A DNA stretch of 64,000 bases from assembly GCA_020466095.1 (NCBI GenBank), contig CM035806.1, positions 15,620,224 to 15,684,223 on the forward strand, given 5' to 3'. Under the pieces are notes generated by a model that made no database searches, had not been told where the DNA came from, and saw nothing but the letters and a program-made list of their open reading frames with translations. Made by a program: the position numbers and the translations under genes. The first letter of the stretch is position 1. Every line of letters starts with the position of its first letter. This DNA is from Chlorops oryzae. Lineage: Eukaryota; Arthropoda; Insecta; Diptera; Chloropidae. Below are positions 30,589-42,604 of the stretch, one piece after another.

Positions 30589-33500
30589 TAATATATTTAC
30601 ATAAGTTTGTGTCCTCTTTTGCCGGAACTTGCTGCAAGTAAGTAAAATATTTCGCTTCAAAAAAGAGAAACCACTAAAAGTTAATGTTGATTTTTCCCAG
30701 CTTTTTCAAAATAATCTCTGTCAGATTTCAAACGGACCACACGCGGAGATAAGTGCGAGCACATAAAAAAAAATGAGGGTATTATAACGAAAAGAAAGAA
30801 GAAAGCAAGAAAAAATAAAGAGACCATGAAGTAATTATACTCTTTATTCTTTACAACACTTCTAATTTCCACGGTTTTTATGAAAGAAAACGCTATTGGT
30901 CACTCTACGACCGCCGCCTTGCTGCTTTATTTTTTAATTTAGCAACATAAAAACCAACACATTCCATAGTCGTTAGTCAGCATAACACACGACGACAGCC
31001 CACTCGCGTCCAGTCCTGTCCTTGTTCAGTCCAGTGCAGCTCACATTCGTAAATCTGAGCTCAGTTCAGTTCGGCGGGAAAGTTGAAGAACAAAAAAAAA
31101 AAAAAAAAAAAAACAGACTGGTATGAATAACAACTCAATGAATGCAGCAGGCAAGCAAGCTAACGGATATCCTTTCCAGGTTGCTGTCGTGGTGACTCCT
31201 GCTTACAGGATATATGGCAACGACAGCTCAGTCAGCGCCAGCCTTAGAAGGTCGCGCATTTCTCGATGTTTGGGTCAATGAGCTGCACGTTATTCCAGCG
31301 CCGAGAGGCGAGAAGGACCAATATGACACTGCGAACTCCATGGACGCTGCACGACCCGAATGGACTAGACGGGACTAGACTAGACCCGACTGAGCTTGAG
31401 ATGAATTGAATTGGATTGGATTGGATTTGATTGCATGGAACATACGATATGAAACGAAAATAGTCTGCACTGCAAAATTCTATGAAAACAGAAAGTCAGG
31501 CAAAAAGAAAAATTAAAATAGAAGAAAGAAAAAAATAAATAAATAAATAAGTATAAAAAAATAGAAATAAAAATAAAAATAAAATAAAATAAAATTCTTT
31601 TCAAGTAACAACATATTTTAACATTCACGAGAGCGTTCGTGTCTGGTGGCAATAATTAAAGTCGTGCTTTCGTTAGCTTTCTTTTCAGTTAGCTTAGTAC
31701 GGCTCAGTACCAACTGACAGCCAGCTAGCCAGCGTGGGGGGGAATTTTCGTTTCCAAAGGGGGAATAACATAAATAATTATAGCGGAAGAAATTGGAATA
31801 GCATACTTTTGGGCTGAACGATTAGATATTTAACCCCTCGATCTCGACTTTTTCTATCTACGTCACTGCAGTCCCTCGACCAGTTCTGTCATGCAGCAAT
31901 GGGTCGGGCCAGCTCGCAGACCGCCAGCTCATTCGCGCCCATTCGCGCCCATTCGCCTTTACCCCGCTCCGTACGGTGTTGTATAAATATACAATGTGAA
32001 AATTGTTCTCGTTGTCGCCTTCTTTTTCTTTCTTCACAAGTTTTTTTTCAACTTTTTTTTTTTTTTTTTTTTTTTTTCTTTTTGGTAGCAAAGCCACTAA
32101 ATTGTGTGGACATTCCAAGCGACAAGGACACTCTCGTAAACATGCATACGGCACCACACGTATGGCTGTGCAGCGCAGTGAAACGAAAGACGCGAGCGAG
32201 TGTACCTCAGCCACACATTCTTGCACGCGACGAGCGACAAGCGACGTTTATCGTAAGCAGCTTTGAAATATACGACAGGAACGGAAAAACAAATGCGCTT
32301 GAGGAAAAGCAAAATACGGAAAATTAAAGCAAGCTCTTGTGGTCAAGTTTTAAAAGGATAACGAATCGCTGGAAATCGCTCTTAATGGTAACTCTATGCT
32401 CCGCTATGTCCGCTTTGTGCGGGTGAGATTGCGTTCGATTACGTATTGCATGGCAACACTCCGTGCTGCTCCCCTCCCTCCTTGCGACTCTACTGAACTC
32501 CTCCGCTCTATGGTCCTATGCTATGCTATGCAATGCTTGCTGTCCTGTGCTTTGCTTTGCTTTGCGTTGCTATGAAGGTTACACTCTTAACTGCACTCCT
32601 TTGTGTGTATTTTATAATTAATTCGATGCGCTTTATGTGGACGCTGCTTTAATTGCTTCAACTGCGTTAATTAAACGAGGCGGAGACAAAAGGAGTTCAA
32701 AACGTCAAAGTTCAAGGCTTCGTAAATGATATAGAGAAAGAGATTTTGTTGCAAATGGTTCTTATTTTTTTTTTTTTTTGTTCCATTCATTTTAGATTGT
32801 ATTTATTTTATGACCATTACGAGGAATGCCGATTTTCTGTCATTGATATTTAGAACGACAATATATGACTTCCTACTGTTGGATTTTTTTCGAAAATGCA
32901 AAATGAAATAGGTAGATAGGTAGACCTAAAAGTATGCAATTGAACTTTAATATTTTCAATAACTTTCAATGATCTTTTCACAGCCAACCAAATACGGAAT
33001 AGGTACCTACTCTGAATGAATTTGACTAGAGTTCAAATTTAAAGAATATCGTCTTTCAGTTAGCTGCCCCAGTGCTCGAACATTTTCCATTGAATTCTCG
33101 CATACGCAATTACGTGGCCCCCATAAGCGTTAATTATCCGTGAAAGGCAATCGAAAATGAATGCATGCATTATTATCATTATCCTTATGAATAAGCTGCT
33201 ATAATTTTCCAGGGAAATTGCCTCGATATAGGAATTAAACGTTTCCGAATCCAATTCCGAGCATTCGATCTCCTCAATTCTAATTCATTCTCAGAAGCAA
33301 GATGTCTCTCATGCATATCCTTTAAACAATGGAATACACAGTGCCATGTGCAATGGTGTGTGCTGCTGAGCTTGCGATTGAGCTGCTTCCGCTACTTCTT
33401 CTGCTTGCTGCTGCTGCTTCTGTTGCCGTGGTCGCATAACTTACGGTTAAGCATTAATTAGCCTGCGGTTGCTGGAAATTTTCTCTGCCAACATGTTTTG

Positions 33501-34767
33501 TTGCGTAAATTGCAAAGTTTACAGTTAGCGCCCACATACATGTATATGCGCCACGTGTATATGTGTCTATGAGACACGATGCGCTCTCTTACACCATATT
33601 GTGGCACGTCTTAAATGTTCTTGCTCACCATATGAAGCTCATAAAGTTATTAAAGGGCCATAATGGCTGGCAGACTACAAGCGAACTCGCACAACGAACG
33701 AACGAACGTCTCCGATGAGCAAGCGTCGCCCATGTGTGAATGTGCATGGGCATGTGTGCGTATACACACGTGTGTGGCAGATTGTTTGTCGACTTGACCG
33801 CAAAATATTGTCAGCAGTTAATTGGGCGCTAGGGAGATTCTTACCAGTATTCACGTGGTTTCGTACCATCATTTCAATCCGAATTGCATATTGCATGGGG
33901 GGAAATTTGAGACAGGAAAAACCAATTTTAGAAAATCTTCAAGTCCCGAGATAAACGAGCACGAAAACACGAGCAAAATTCAAACAGAAATGTAAATGAA
34001 AATGAAAAAGTAACCAAAGTCAGGCGAATATTTGGGCAGCTCGGAATTTGCGACACTCTTTTTCGCCGCAGTCTATTACTTATGTTTCTTACGAATGACT
34101 TTACATGCGAATTTCCCATCAGTCGAGCTATCGGAAAAAGGCGGTTAGCTGGAAAAAATTTCCCTAAAAAAAAAAACAAAAAACAAAAATTAATAAATAA
34201 ATAAAACCATTTATTCAAATTTTATTAACGCTGAAAGGCAATACTCAGCGCCTCCAATATGAGTGATGGCAGTCGTTGACTGGCACATTAACGTCCTGTA
34301 AGTAGGCTTCTTATATTGTTTCTTATGCGAGTCGAATTCAGAAGTGGTGCGTGCCGAGTGTAATAAGTAGCGCCTTATTAGAACGCGATTTCATTTCTCA
34401 TGTAAAAGCACAGAAACATCAAAAATCTAATTATGGATTTTCTTATTGGCAAGTGCTAAATCAATTGTTACGATCCTGTCGGGATTCCCCTTCGAATATC
34501 CAGCCTTATTCTTTCGAGTAGAGTCTTTTAATCTCATTGAAAACAAAACACCTAAAGTTTTCCCAAAAATTTTGTTACATTTAAACAGCAAATCATTTCG
34601 GACTGCGCTCAGATTCATAAGTCCGAATTGAAAGCGACATTTTTTCCCAGAAACAAGGCCAAAAAAGAAAAAAAAAAAAGTTCGAAATTACTTCAAAATA
34701 TTTATAAATTTTATTCTCAATCCTTATGGACACACATCTACACCGATGCGAACTTTACCATGACTTT
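30589..34767. other. Mostly unique non-coding DNA
   Basis: No element ends or tRNA were found. The tract 30880-31330 is more GC-balanced and contains repeated 'tcagt/cagtcc' motifs and a small 52-codon frame (listed separately). Homeodomain-type TAATTA/TTAATT sites occur near 32616-32672 and 33130-33140, and CTG-rich sequence near 33364-33425. T-runs lie at 32056-32078 and 32766-32780. This part may be a conserved non-coding or intronic block; I see no supported exon. Confidence 0.45.
31123..31281 (+). CDS. Weak candidate small ORF or first exon (52 codons)
   Basis: ATG at 31123 opens a 52-codon frame starting MNNNSMNAAGKQANGYPF and ending at TGA 31279-31281. Codon composition is more balanced than in the surrounding AT-rich frames. 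Upstream (30890-31110) are several insect initiator-like TCAGT motifs and a poly(A) run immediately before the ATG. 'CAG|GTTGCT' after codon 19 could be a weak 5' splice site. No homologous family is recognised and the frame is short enough to be chance; I keep it only as a candidate. Confidence 0.15.
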   Translation: MNNNSMNAAGKQANGYPFQVAVVVTPAYRIYGNDSSVSASLRRSRISRCLGQ

Positions 34768-35625
34768 TTATACCCGACACACTCTGTGTCGAGGGTATAT
34801 TGCGTTTGTTGGGTTGTGTGTAACACCCAGAACCAGTCGAGATAAACCATACAAAATGTATATAGAAATGATCAGCGTCACCAGGAGATTCGATTTAGAC
34901 ATGTCCGTCCGTCTGTCCGTCTGTCTGTCTGTTTGTATACAGTTATCTTATCGAAGGAGTTGAGATATCTTGACAAAATTTGGTGTGCGTGCTCACGGGG
35001 ACATGAGTAAGAACAAGTTCGAGAATGGACCCGATCGGGCCATTTTTAGGGGTACCTCCAGTACTAGGGTCTGTTACGAAAATCACAAAAACTGCTCTAA
35101 GATGAAGTCCTTCAAGATATTTTGATGAAATTTGATATTCGAACATGTTTAAAGGCAAGTAATACGATTTCAAAAAATTGGAAAAGTGGGCGTGGCGTAA
35201 GGGCGTTTTTCAAAAATTGTCTCCTACTCCCGAAATACCAATGGGACTTGAACAAAAATTGGCACGTATACTTCCTTGATAGCCAGTTACGTCCTTCCCA
35301 AAAATTTTTTCGATCGGACCATTATTAAGGGTACCTCTAGTACTAGGGTCTGTCACAAAAATCCCAAAAATGCCTCAAACTCAGACTTTATTGAAATATT
35401 TCAATGAAACTTAGAATTTGAGCGTATATATAAGGGTCCGATTAGAATTCCAAAAAAATTTGAAAAGTGGGCGTGGCAAAAGGGCGGTTTTCATTTAAAA
35501 ATTTTACAAAAGTCGGTATATGGGGGGCTCCTTATGCCCTTAAACACCTCTTGATATTAAAAATTATGTTTCTGTGTAGGGTATTCTATTGTCAGGCTCG
35601 CCTGACTATAACACCCTTACTTGTT
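34768..35625 (+). mobile_element. Terminal-hairpin repeat, family Y (full copy 1)
   Basis: It begins with a strong hairpin (TATACCCGACACA … TGTCGAGGGTATA, about 34769-34799), followed by 'atgatcagcgtcacc', 'gatttagacatgtccgtccg' and a (GTCT)n run. Two imperfect ~285-bp internal units each contain 'acctcyagtactagggtctgt' and 'aaaagtgggcgtggc'. It ends with a second hairpin (GTCAGGC…GCCTGAC), then 'acacccttacttgtt'. It is collinear in reverse with 44834-45710. No long frame is present. The layout (TATACCC…GGGTATA, a 'gatcagc.tcac' block, gtcygtcygtc) resembles common repeats I recall from Drosophila genomes. The class is unknown to me. Confidence 0.8.
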
Positions 35626-36477
35626 TAAAAGGGCGCATTGTTATTCACAGTCCTTTTGGATTTTCGAGTAGAACGAAAATTTCAAAAGAAAAATGGTTGA
35701 GTCAACAACATTTTTGGTTGATTTAAGAGGAAATATGTTTAATTACATTTCTTTTCGTTCGGTATAATTCTCATTTGTTTTATAAAATTGGACATATAAC
35801 ATATTCATTCATCTTAGAACTTTTTAAGGATTGCGAAAGCAGTCACGACAACGGAGTGACCAAATCGAATGAAGTCCATCCGATGGCTATGTTTGGGGCT
35901 ATGCGCAGAGGGCTCTGTGGCCATTTGCTTTGAACGTTAATTAAATTTGTTTTGACCATATATTATTTTATATGTATGTCACTCTCATAGATTTTGGGCG
36001 GGACATTTCGCGCCAGTTAGAAAGAGATGTTACTCGGCAGGCAAAAAAAGAGCGAGAGAGAAATACTTTTGGTGAGTACCTAAGTGAAAAATGCTCATTT
36101 TGGTGGGTACCCAAGACCGTGGTGGGTACCCAAGACCGTGTTGAAAAGAGCCAAAATAGAAACGGCTCCTGAGTGGCATATATAGTTATATATGGTTTTG
36201 ACAGTTCTTCTTTTATGGGTTTATTTAAGAAAATTTTTTCTTATTTCAAAAAATATCTTGTGATTTCAATTATGTCCGTGGTTAGTTTAATTTAAATTTA
36301 AATCCATTTTTGAAAATTATCATTTCAATTCAACCTGAAGTATGGTTGATTCAAAAGAAAAATATTTATTTTTTTCAACAAGAAAAATTGTTAAATTAAA
36401 AATATTCCTTATTGAAGTCGTTTTGTATGTTTTTCCTTTTGATTTAACCAGTTTTCTGGTTGATTTTTTTCTCTGTG
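35626..36477. repeat. Right part of a TIR element with TTTCTCTGTG end (family Z relative)
   Basis: It ends TTTTTTCTCTGTG|TA at 36477 and contains repeated 'tggttgatt', 'ggttgagtcaac' and 'gatttaacca' motifs, as in 14529-15397 and 44825-46794. The partner left end was not found, so it is probably truncated or its start is buried upstream of the family Y insertion. A small direct duplication 'gtgggtacccaagaccgt' occurs at about 36100-36138. Confidence 0.4.
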
Positions 36478-36478
36478 T

Positions 36479-36940
36479 AAAGATTCCTTTTCCGGGGCGC
36501 TAGTGCTCTTAAAGACGTTCCGACAGGAGCTCGAAAGGGGGCGTGTTCTTTCCGGGAGAAAAGGGGTCCCAACCAACCATTTTCGGAGTGGTCCAAAAAG
36601 TGCATTTAGGACTCCTTTTAAAGCATCCTGACGAAGCGTTTCCGAGCAGGAATGTAAAAAGTCTCCTAAGGGAGCTCTTCGAAGCAGTTCTTTTGCGAAG
36701 GCCAAGCCTATGAGGATTTAAGGAGACTAAACGAGTCATTTGTTGCAAATTTGTTAATGAAAGAGAGTCAAAACAGACTCTTAAGGAGATACCTAGCAAT
36801 CATGAAAAATAAATTTTGAGATCCCGAAAGGTAAATTTTTTCCATGTTAGGCTCCGTGCTATTTTCTCCCGGAAAAACTCTCATTTAGAGCTCCTGCCGG
36901 GGCGTTTTAGGAGCATTTGTGCACCGGAAAAGGAGTCTTT
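36479..36940. mobile_element. MITE with ~95-bp imperfect terminal inverted repeats
   Basis: The left end AAAGATTCCTTTTCCGG and the right end CCGGAAAAGGAGTCTTT are reverse-complementary. The arms continue to match for ~95 bp ('gacaggagctc'/'gagctcctgcc', 'ccgggagaaaa'/'ttttctcccgg'). It abuts the end of the upstream family Z relic. The two overlapping minus-strand frames (36409-36799) lie in this repeat and are not genes. No coding capacity. Confidence 0.75.
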
Positions 36941-37278
36941 GAAAGCGCCGTATTCAAAGAATGATGCATAAATTATCTATTTTATATAACTCTTTGTACA
37001 AACGAATCTCCTACTTAGCCGAATGAAAATAAGTCAACTCAATTTGTTAATCACTTAAAGTGAAACTCGAGAGCGTTCAAAACGAAAATCATAAAATATT
37101 TATAAATTTTTACAACCCAAAATCCAAAGTTATAGTCGCATTAAGTAATTAAGGACTCAATGCTATCTACTCGAAGCGGTCATGAAACAATTAAGAGATT
37201 AAAATGGCTATTTTATATGCATGCCCCGTGAGAGCACCTTGAATCATTCTCCAAAGACTTAACACATAAATTGAGTTC

Positions 37279-37311
<33 letters not shown>

Positions 37312-39657
37312 GAAGGAAACGAAACGAATGAAACAAAAGTAAAGCAAGGAAGCAAAAAAAGTAAAACGAAAACATTAAAACAAAATGCAAACGAAATAAA
37401 AAATAAATTGTAATTGTTTTAGTGCCGGACTCCACGTCGCACTTAAAATGCAAACAATTCGAACGGAGAACTGCCAACTCCCATGCCAATTCATCCAGAC
37501 GGATAGATGGGCAGACGGACGGATAGACACACAGTGAAAGACAGACAGACGGAATGTGCGGCCATTCACTGGCGAACGAAGCAAAAGCGAATAGGAGCCG
37601 TCGCCTAGCCACTCCGGGGGCGCCTATTCCATTGAAGCATGAAAGCGAAGCGCCAACGCAGGACTCATCCATAATAATCGTAATATGTTTACGAGCCGCG
37701 CGTGTATATAAAAATATTCTTCACTTCTTTCATTTTGTTTATTTTTATTCTTATTTTTCGTATTTTTTTTTTTTTTTTTTTGTATCGCGCCACAAACGCA
37801 CGAAGTCAACGCGACGAGCCGTAAGCGCCAGCGACATTTTGTTGTATTTTCTTTCTAAGGATTCCCTTTATTCCTTTTAATGTTTTTGCAAACGTTTTGT
37901 TTACTTAACGATTTGCCCTATTCAATTCCCCGGCCCCTGGCACCATTGCTGCCCACCTCCTGCTCGGCACTCAATCAACGTCCTTAGTGTCTTCTTGCTT
38001 ACCGTTACCATATTGACAAAGAGTAAAACTCTTAATTTCTATGACAATTGTATATAATTACAATTTTGCGGCATAACTTTCGCTTTTTACTTCGACTACG
38101 AATTGAATAGCAGCCAATTTGTTTGTGTTTCCCCAGCGCTTTCGAAATTTCAACCTCTTGCTTCGCAGGTAAGCCGACTGTGTTTTGTCTGTGGTCCGCT
38201 AATGATTTTAGTGAAAAACTTTGCTGCTCCACTTCGTCCAATTAAGCTTCATTGAGTTTGGCAAAGTGCTTGTTTGCTTTGTTCTGTCTGTCTGTCTGTC
38301 TGTTTGAATGTATGTATGTAGGTATGCATGTTTTTTGGAGTACGTGTTTGTCTGTTTGTTTGTTCAAATCAACGTTACTCTTTAATGATGAGGTTTAGTA
38401 CTTACTTTAATGGGTCGCATTGAAAGCGATTTTTCTTAATAAAGCGTTGGAAACAAACCCCTTAAAATATGCTACGATTTTCTTATGCTTAATTTTTGTT
38501 TGCTCTTTCCATACAAAAGCGAATTTTCTTCAACTGCTACTTCTCTAATATTTCTAAGTTACATTGAGTACCTTAATATTAATTCAAATATGAAATTCCA
38601 TCAATTGAAATACATACATATGTATGTAGTTTATTTTGATCCGTAGAACGAACCCCAGCACCGGAGATACCACCTAAAATTGGTCTGAGATCAAGTCATT
38701 TCTCCAAATTTTTGTTACCTACAAATTTTGTTTAACAAATTTCGATAATATTGGTCAACTCATTCGTTAACAGACGATACACAAACCGACAGACAGAGAG
38801 ACTTGACGTAAAGGAGTGTCCTTATGATACCAATTTTTTTTTTATATTTATTTTATTTTGTATAAATTATTCCCAATTCTCTGAACTGTATACATATATC
38901 AGTGCTTCCCAACGTAATACTCTTTCATACAAAACTGAGTATTGCGGCTTTGTTGTTTCTTTGTTGTTGTTTCTCACACACAGCGTCTGTTTTTTTTTTT
39001 CACTGCGTGAGCCTCTTAAGCACTCATACATGTGAAGAATGAGAGAAATTGTGCTAGTTGTCGTGCTGACAAGCACTGACATATATATATAATAATATTA
39101 GGGTGTCTTAACAACAGTTAATTTTTCGAATTTTTAATTATTTGAATTTAACTTTAATTTTAATTTGTTATTTAATTATTTTTTCTTATTATGACTTCTT
39201 TTAGACATTTTTTTATACTCAAAATTGTTGGAGCCCAACAGTATAATATTAACTTCTTTTATAGGCCAAAAATTTTGTTTTTTCCTTCGGCAAATGGTTT
39301 AAAGTTTTAAATAAAAATCTTAGCACGCTCGAATTTTCAAATCTGTTTAATTGCTTTTAGAGTAAAATTTTTAACAAAAATAATTTTATTTGTCACGTCA
39401 AAATAACCCTTTGTAGTGATATGTTGCACATGTGCCACAAATCGGCTTTATGGTCACAAATTCTTAAATATGATTAAAATTTCAATAAATTTTAATAGCG
39501 GAGATAAATAACATTTCAATGTAAGCTTTTTTCGTGCCCTTTGTTAAGAACATCAATTTTCGAAGTTAATCAAGAGTTTTGAATTAAAGTTTTTACGGTT
39601 TTGACAAGACCTGTGGCTGTTAAAATTCCGAATAACAAAAAAAAAAAACGCTAAAAT
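36941..39657. other. Non-coding DNA; A31 run and an old repeat trace
   Basis: Contains an A31 run at 37280-37310, T-runs near 37760-37781, and a (GTCT)n/(GTAT)n patch at 38286-38330. At 38650-38690, 'accccagcaccggagatacc' followed by 'acctaaaattggtc' is a diverged trace of the family Y block 'ccctagtactggaggtaccc'. The 137-codon minus-strand frame at 37259-37672 runs into the A-run and is not supported as a gene. Confidence 0.5.
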
Positions 39658-39877
39658 CTCAGTATTGACATGGTGCGGTAAACGTGCAGAAAAGACATGT
39701 TTTAATAAAAAACGCGAAAATCATCCGAAAATGCGTTAAAAATAATAGTTTTTGTATTTAAAAATGTTATATCAAAATAAATGAAGTAGTCGTTTCGATT
39801 GCGTATACATGATATACGTATAACATTGCTCATACGTCGGGTGAGCTGCACGTTTACCGCAGCATGTCAATACTGAG
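39658..39877. mobile_element. 220-bp hairpin MITE with 32-bp TIRs (one mismatch)
   Basis: The left arm starts CTCAGTATTGACATG and contains GCGGTAAACGTGCAG. The right arm is the exact reverse complement over 32 bp apart from one G/C difference. The interior is AT-rich and non-coding. High arm identity implies a fairly recent insertion or selection for pairing. No clean target duplication is seen. Confidence 0.8.
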
Positions 39878-39998
39878 AGCATCCATATGCACTAGCAATT
39901 TTTTGAAAATCTCACTGTTGTTCCATCCAATTAGAATGAAACTTTTTCTTAAATGACAGCAAATACTTAAAGGTATTGAAAAAAAAATTTTTTACATT

Positions 39999-40343
39999 GG
40001 CGTCATACTGGGAACACACTGAAAAAAAAATTAATATTTTATTTTTAGTTTTGTGAAAAAATTTTCTAAGTGTAAAAATTAAAAAAAAAATTTTTTTGGA
40101 TTCCGTGTTATATTAGCAATTGGCCAACGTTTGGTTCAACTTCCTATTTTAATTAGTTTTTGATATAAAAAATTTTATAAAAAAAGTTTTACTAAAAAAG
40201 GATTTTCAAGGATATCTCAAGGACTTTTCGAAATAGAACACTAAAAAGTCGTGTTTTTACAGTGTTTTTAGATACCACCATATCGAAAAATCAACAAAAC
40301 TTCAAAATCCCTTTCAGGGTGCCACAGTCCGCCAGACCCTTTT
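39999..40343 (+). repeat. Dispersed repeat R (copy 2)
   Basis: Collinear with 13070-13422, same orientation, sharing the landmarks listed there, with several small indels. The right boundary 'ccagaccctttt' is common to both; beyond it the two diverge. Confidence 0.8.
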
Positions 40344-41178
40344 GAGGGTTTCAAAAAAAGGTTTCACACAAAGTCTATTGATTATAAAATATCTAAGAAC
40401 GGTGGAAAAAGGGCTTTCGATTTTAAAAAGCCTTTTAAAAAATTCCTCTTCAATTTGAAGTGAGAATCCTTGTAATTGTGGCAATTAAGAAATGGATTCG
40501 AATTTAAATCGAAACCAACAAAATTAAATTAAAAAGTTTGCAATCTTCATAATCAAGGAATCGAATCAACGAACAAAAAAAAAAGAAAGATCGGAAAAAA
40601 GCAATGCAATTTGATAAAAGTTTCTGTTTTCAGCAATTAATAGCAAACAATTCAAATCCTTTTAACGGATTTATTTATTTTTATTTTTTTTTTTCGATGC
40701 AACTATTCAATATTTTTCCAGCGCAAACATTCTTTACTGAATGTGTGCGCATAAAGACTTGCCATAAAATACCAAATGATGGTTTTCAATTAATATTGAA
40801 TATTGTATCCTTGCTGGCTGAATAGCCGTTTTCGGTGAAAAAATCCGAATAGTTTTTTAAATTTTTTATTATTTCAATAACGAAAAAAAATTAAGGCAGT
40901 TCAAATTGGCTTGTGTTGATTACAAGCGATCGAAAGCGGTTTTTTATGTTTATCATTTTGTTTTTTTTTTTTTTTTTTTTTGCATTTTTCCACCATCTCT
41001 AAATTCGTTGCGAAATTATGAGCACGAGCGAGCAGGAATTTTGAGTGGCGTTTTCGTTCGGCGATTAATGCTCAGCTCGTGTGAGAGCTTTTCCCTTTTC
41101 CCCTAAATCAAAATCAAAAATTGACCAAATTGCATTAAAATTCAAAATATGTATTTATTTCGTGGCGCCGCCGCGGCG
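40344..41178. other. Non-coding DNA, no gene seen
   Basis: AT-rich, with a long T-run at about 40962-40981. Short frames are Phe-rich. The last ~20 bases (gtggcgccgccgcggcg) form a GC-rich flank that is mirrored beyond 42761. Confidence 0.5.
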
Positions 41179-41510
41179 CACAGTGGGATCGCTTCATACA
41201 TTATTTGGAAAAAATTAGAAAGATTAGTCCAATGATAGTAAAAGTTGGTATTCTCGATTTTCTATATCTAGTTAAGTAATCAACAAAAATTGGTCTAAAT
41301 TGGTAAGATCCTAGGGGTAACTCCCATAGACGCATACGTAGGTACAAGCTTTGTATGGTAGCTACCTCAAAAAGTAAATCTATTTAAACCAAACTCAGTT
41401 TTGAAAAAATATGGATGAAGGCCAAAAATTTTTGGTATCGGTCAGACCCAAGGGGTACCTTCCATTGACTCATAGTTAAAGGTTTGTGCCGCGGCGCACA
41501 GTGGTATTCC

Positions 41511-41988
41511 TTACGTGACCAACTGTACCGATTTTTCCGGTATTGTACCGAATTTTGAGGCAAGATACCGCAAGATAAGCTTTGCTTCGGTACACCTAAA
41601 TTTAACGATTTTGCCTATTTGTACCGGATTTTGTACCGAATTTTACTACTGGCAAAATAAAATAAAAAACTCAACCGAAAGTAGTAGAAAAATCGATTAA
41701 AATTTTTAATTTAATGAAAAAATTATTTTTAATTTTTTTTTTTAAGAGAAGAATATTCGAAATTGCTAGGGTTTTTGAGATCCGAAATTGAGGACCTGTG
41801 TTTTTACTTTTTTTTGCTCTTCAATTTTCAGGAAAATTACTCAGGTAAAAGGAAAAAAATTATTAGTCGAATAAATAAAATACTGACACATTTGATGGTA
41901 TTGTTTTCTTTCTTTGATGTGTACCGATTTTTCATATGCAATTCCGGTATTTGTACCGATTTTTGGTAATAAAAACTTGGTCACGTAA
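41511..41988. mobile_element. 478-bp element with perfect 8-bp target duplication and GTACCGA subterminal repeats
   Basis: TIRs are TTACGTGACCAA and the reverse complement. The flanking direct repeat GGTATTCC is perfect at 41503-41510 and 41989-41996. About seven copies of (t)gtaccgatttt/ggtattgtacc lie near the two ends. An 8-bp duplication points to hAT (or P) type transposition; hAT ends typically carry clustered short transposase-binding repeats. The short open frames inside (41515-41700, 41763-41969) are driven by these repeats. Confidence 0.85.
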
Positions 41989-42199
41989 GGTATTCCAGTT
42001 GTGGAAAAATTGGCTTTTTTAAAAATAAATCAATAAAAAAATTTTTGAAATTCAAAATTTTTGCTCAGAAGAAAGAAAGTTTTTTCACACAAAAGCAAAA
42101 AAAAAAAACGGGCACAAAAATTTGTTAAAATTATTGGTATGTATTTTTTGGTCATGAATATTTATTTTCATTGAATTTCGGACCCATTTTATAAAAATA

Positions 42200-42300
42200 T
42201 CTTCACTATCTCTATAGCGAATTTATCTCTAAAGCGAATTTCTCTCTAAACCGAATCTTCGGATGTTTTTTCTCCTTGTAACGAATTCTCTCTGTAAGTC
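42200..42300. repeat. pogo/Tigger-like repeat block
   Basis: Repeated 'tctctaWagcgaatt' units ('ctctatagcgaattt', 'ctctaaagcgaattt', 'ctctaaaccgaatc', 'ccttgtaacgaattctctct') resemble the block at 15677-15850, including the shared 'tgttttttc' and 'ctccttg.aacgaattct'. Confidence 0.45.
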
Positions 42301-42560
42301 ACAAACGGTAGACTAAAAGACCGTCACTTAGTACGACGGGAATCAGGGCCCCACGGACTGACGTCTGGGAGGCCCCCTTGTGGGAGGCTCGTCGGGGCTG
42401 TGGTTATTGAAAACGTTGAACTGGCAACAACCCCATTACTAATGGGGTCCAATTGTGGCTAACCCCTGCAAGCGGAAAATATTAGTACACTGTGATCTTC
42501 GCACAGTGTATCACTGTGAGTAGGTACACAGTGGCAACCCGTCGGTTTGTATAATACCGA
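42300..42560. other. GC-rich block with a chain of short stem-loops
   Basis: Locally GC-rich. Perfect small hairpins visible in order: ACCCCATT/AATGGGGT (about 42431-42450), ACACTGTG/CACAGTGT (about 42487-42510), CACTGTG/CACAGTG (about 42512-42534), and GTCGGT/ACCGAC (about 42541-42561). The block ends in an AT-only tail (attataatataatt). It could be the structured 3' end of a retroelement or an internal part of the composite transposon. No family is recognised. Confidence 0.4.
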
Positions 42561-42604
42561 CCATGCCATTATAATATAATTATAATTAAATTAAAAATTA
42601 ATAT

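Noticed and set aside
37259..37672. 137-codon minus-strand frame
   Set aside because: Its C-terminal part reads through an A31 run as poly-Phe; no domain.
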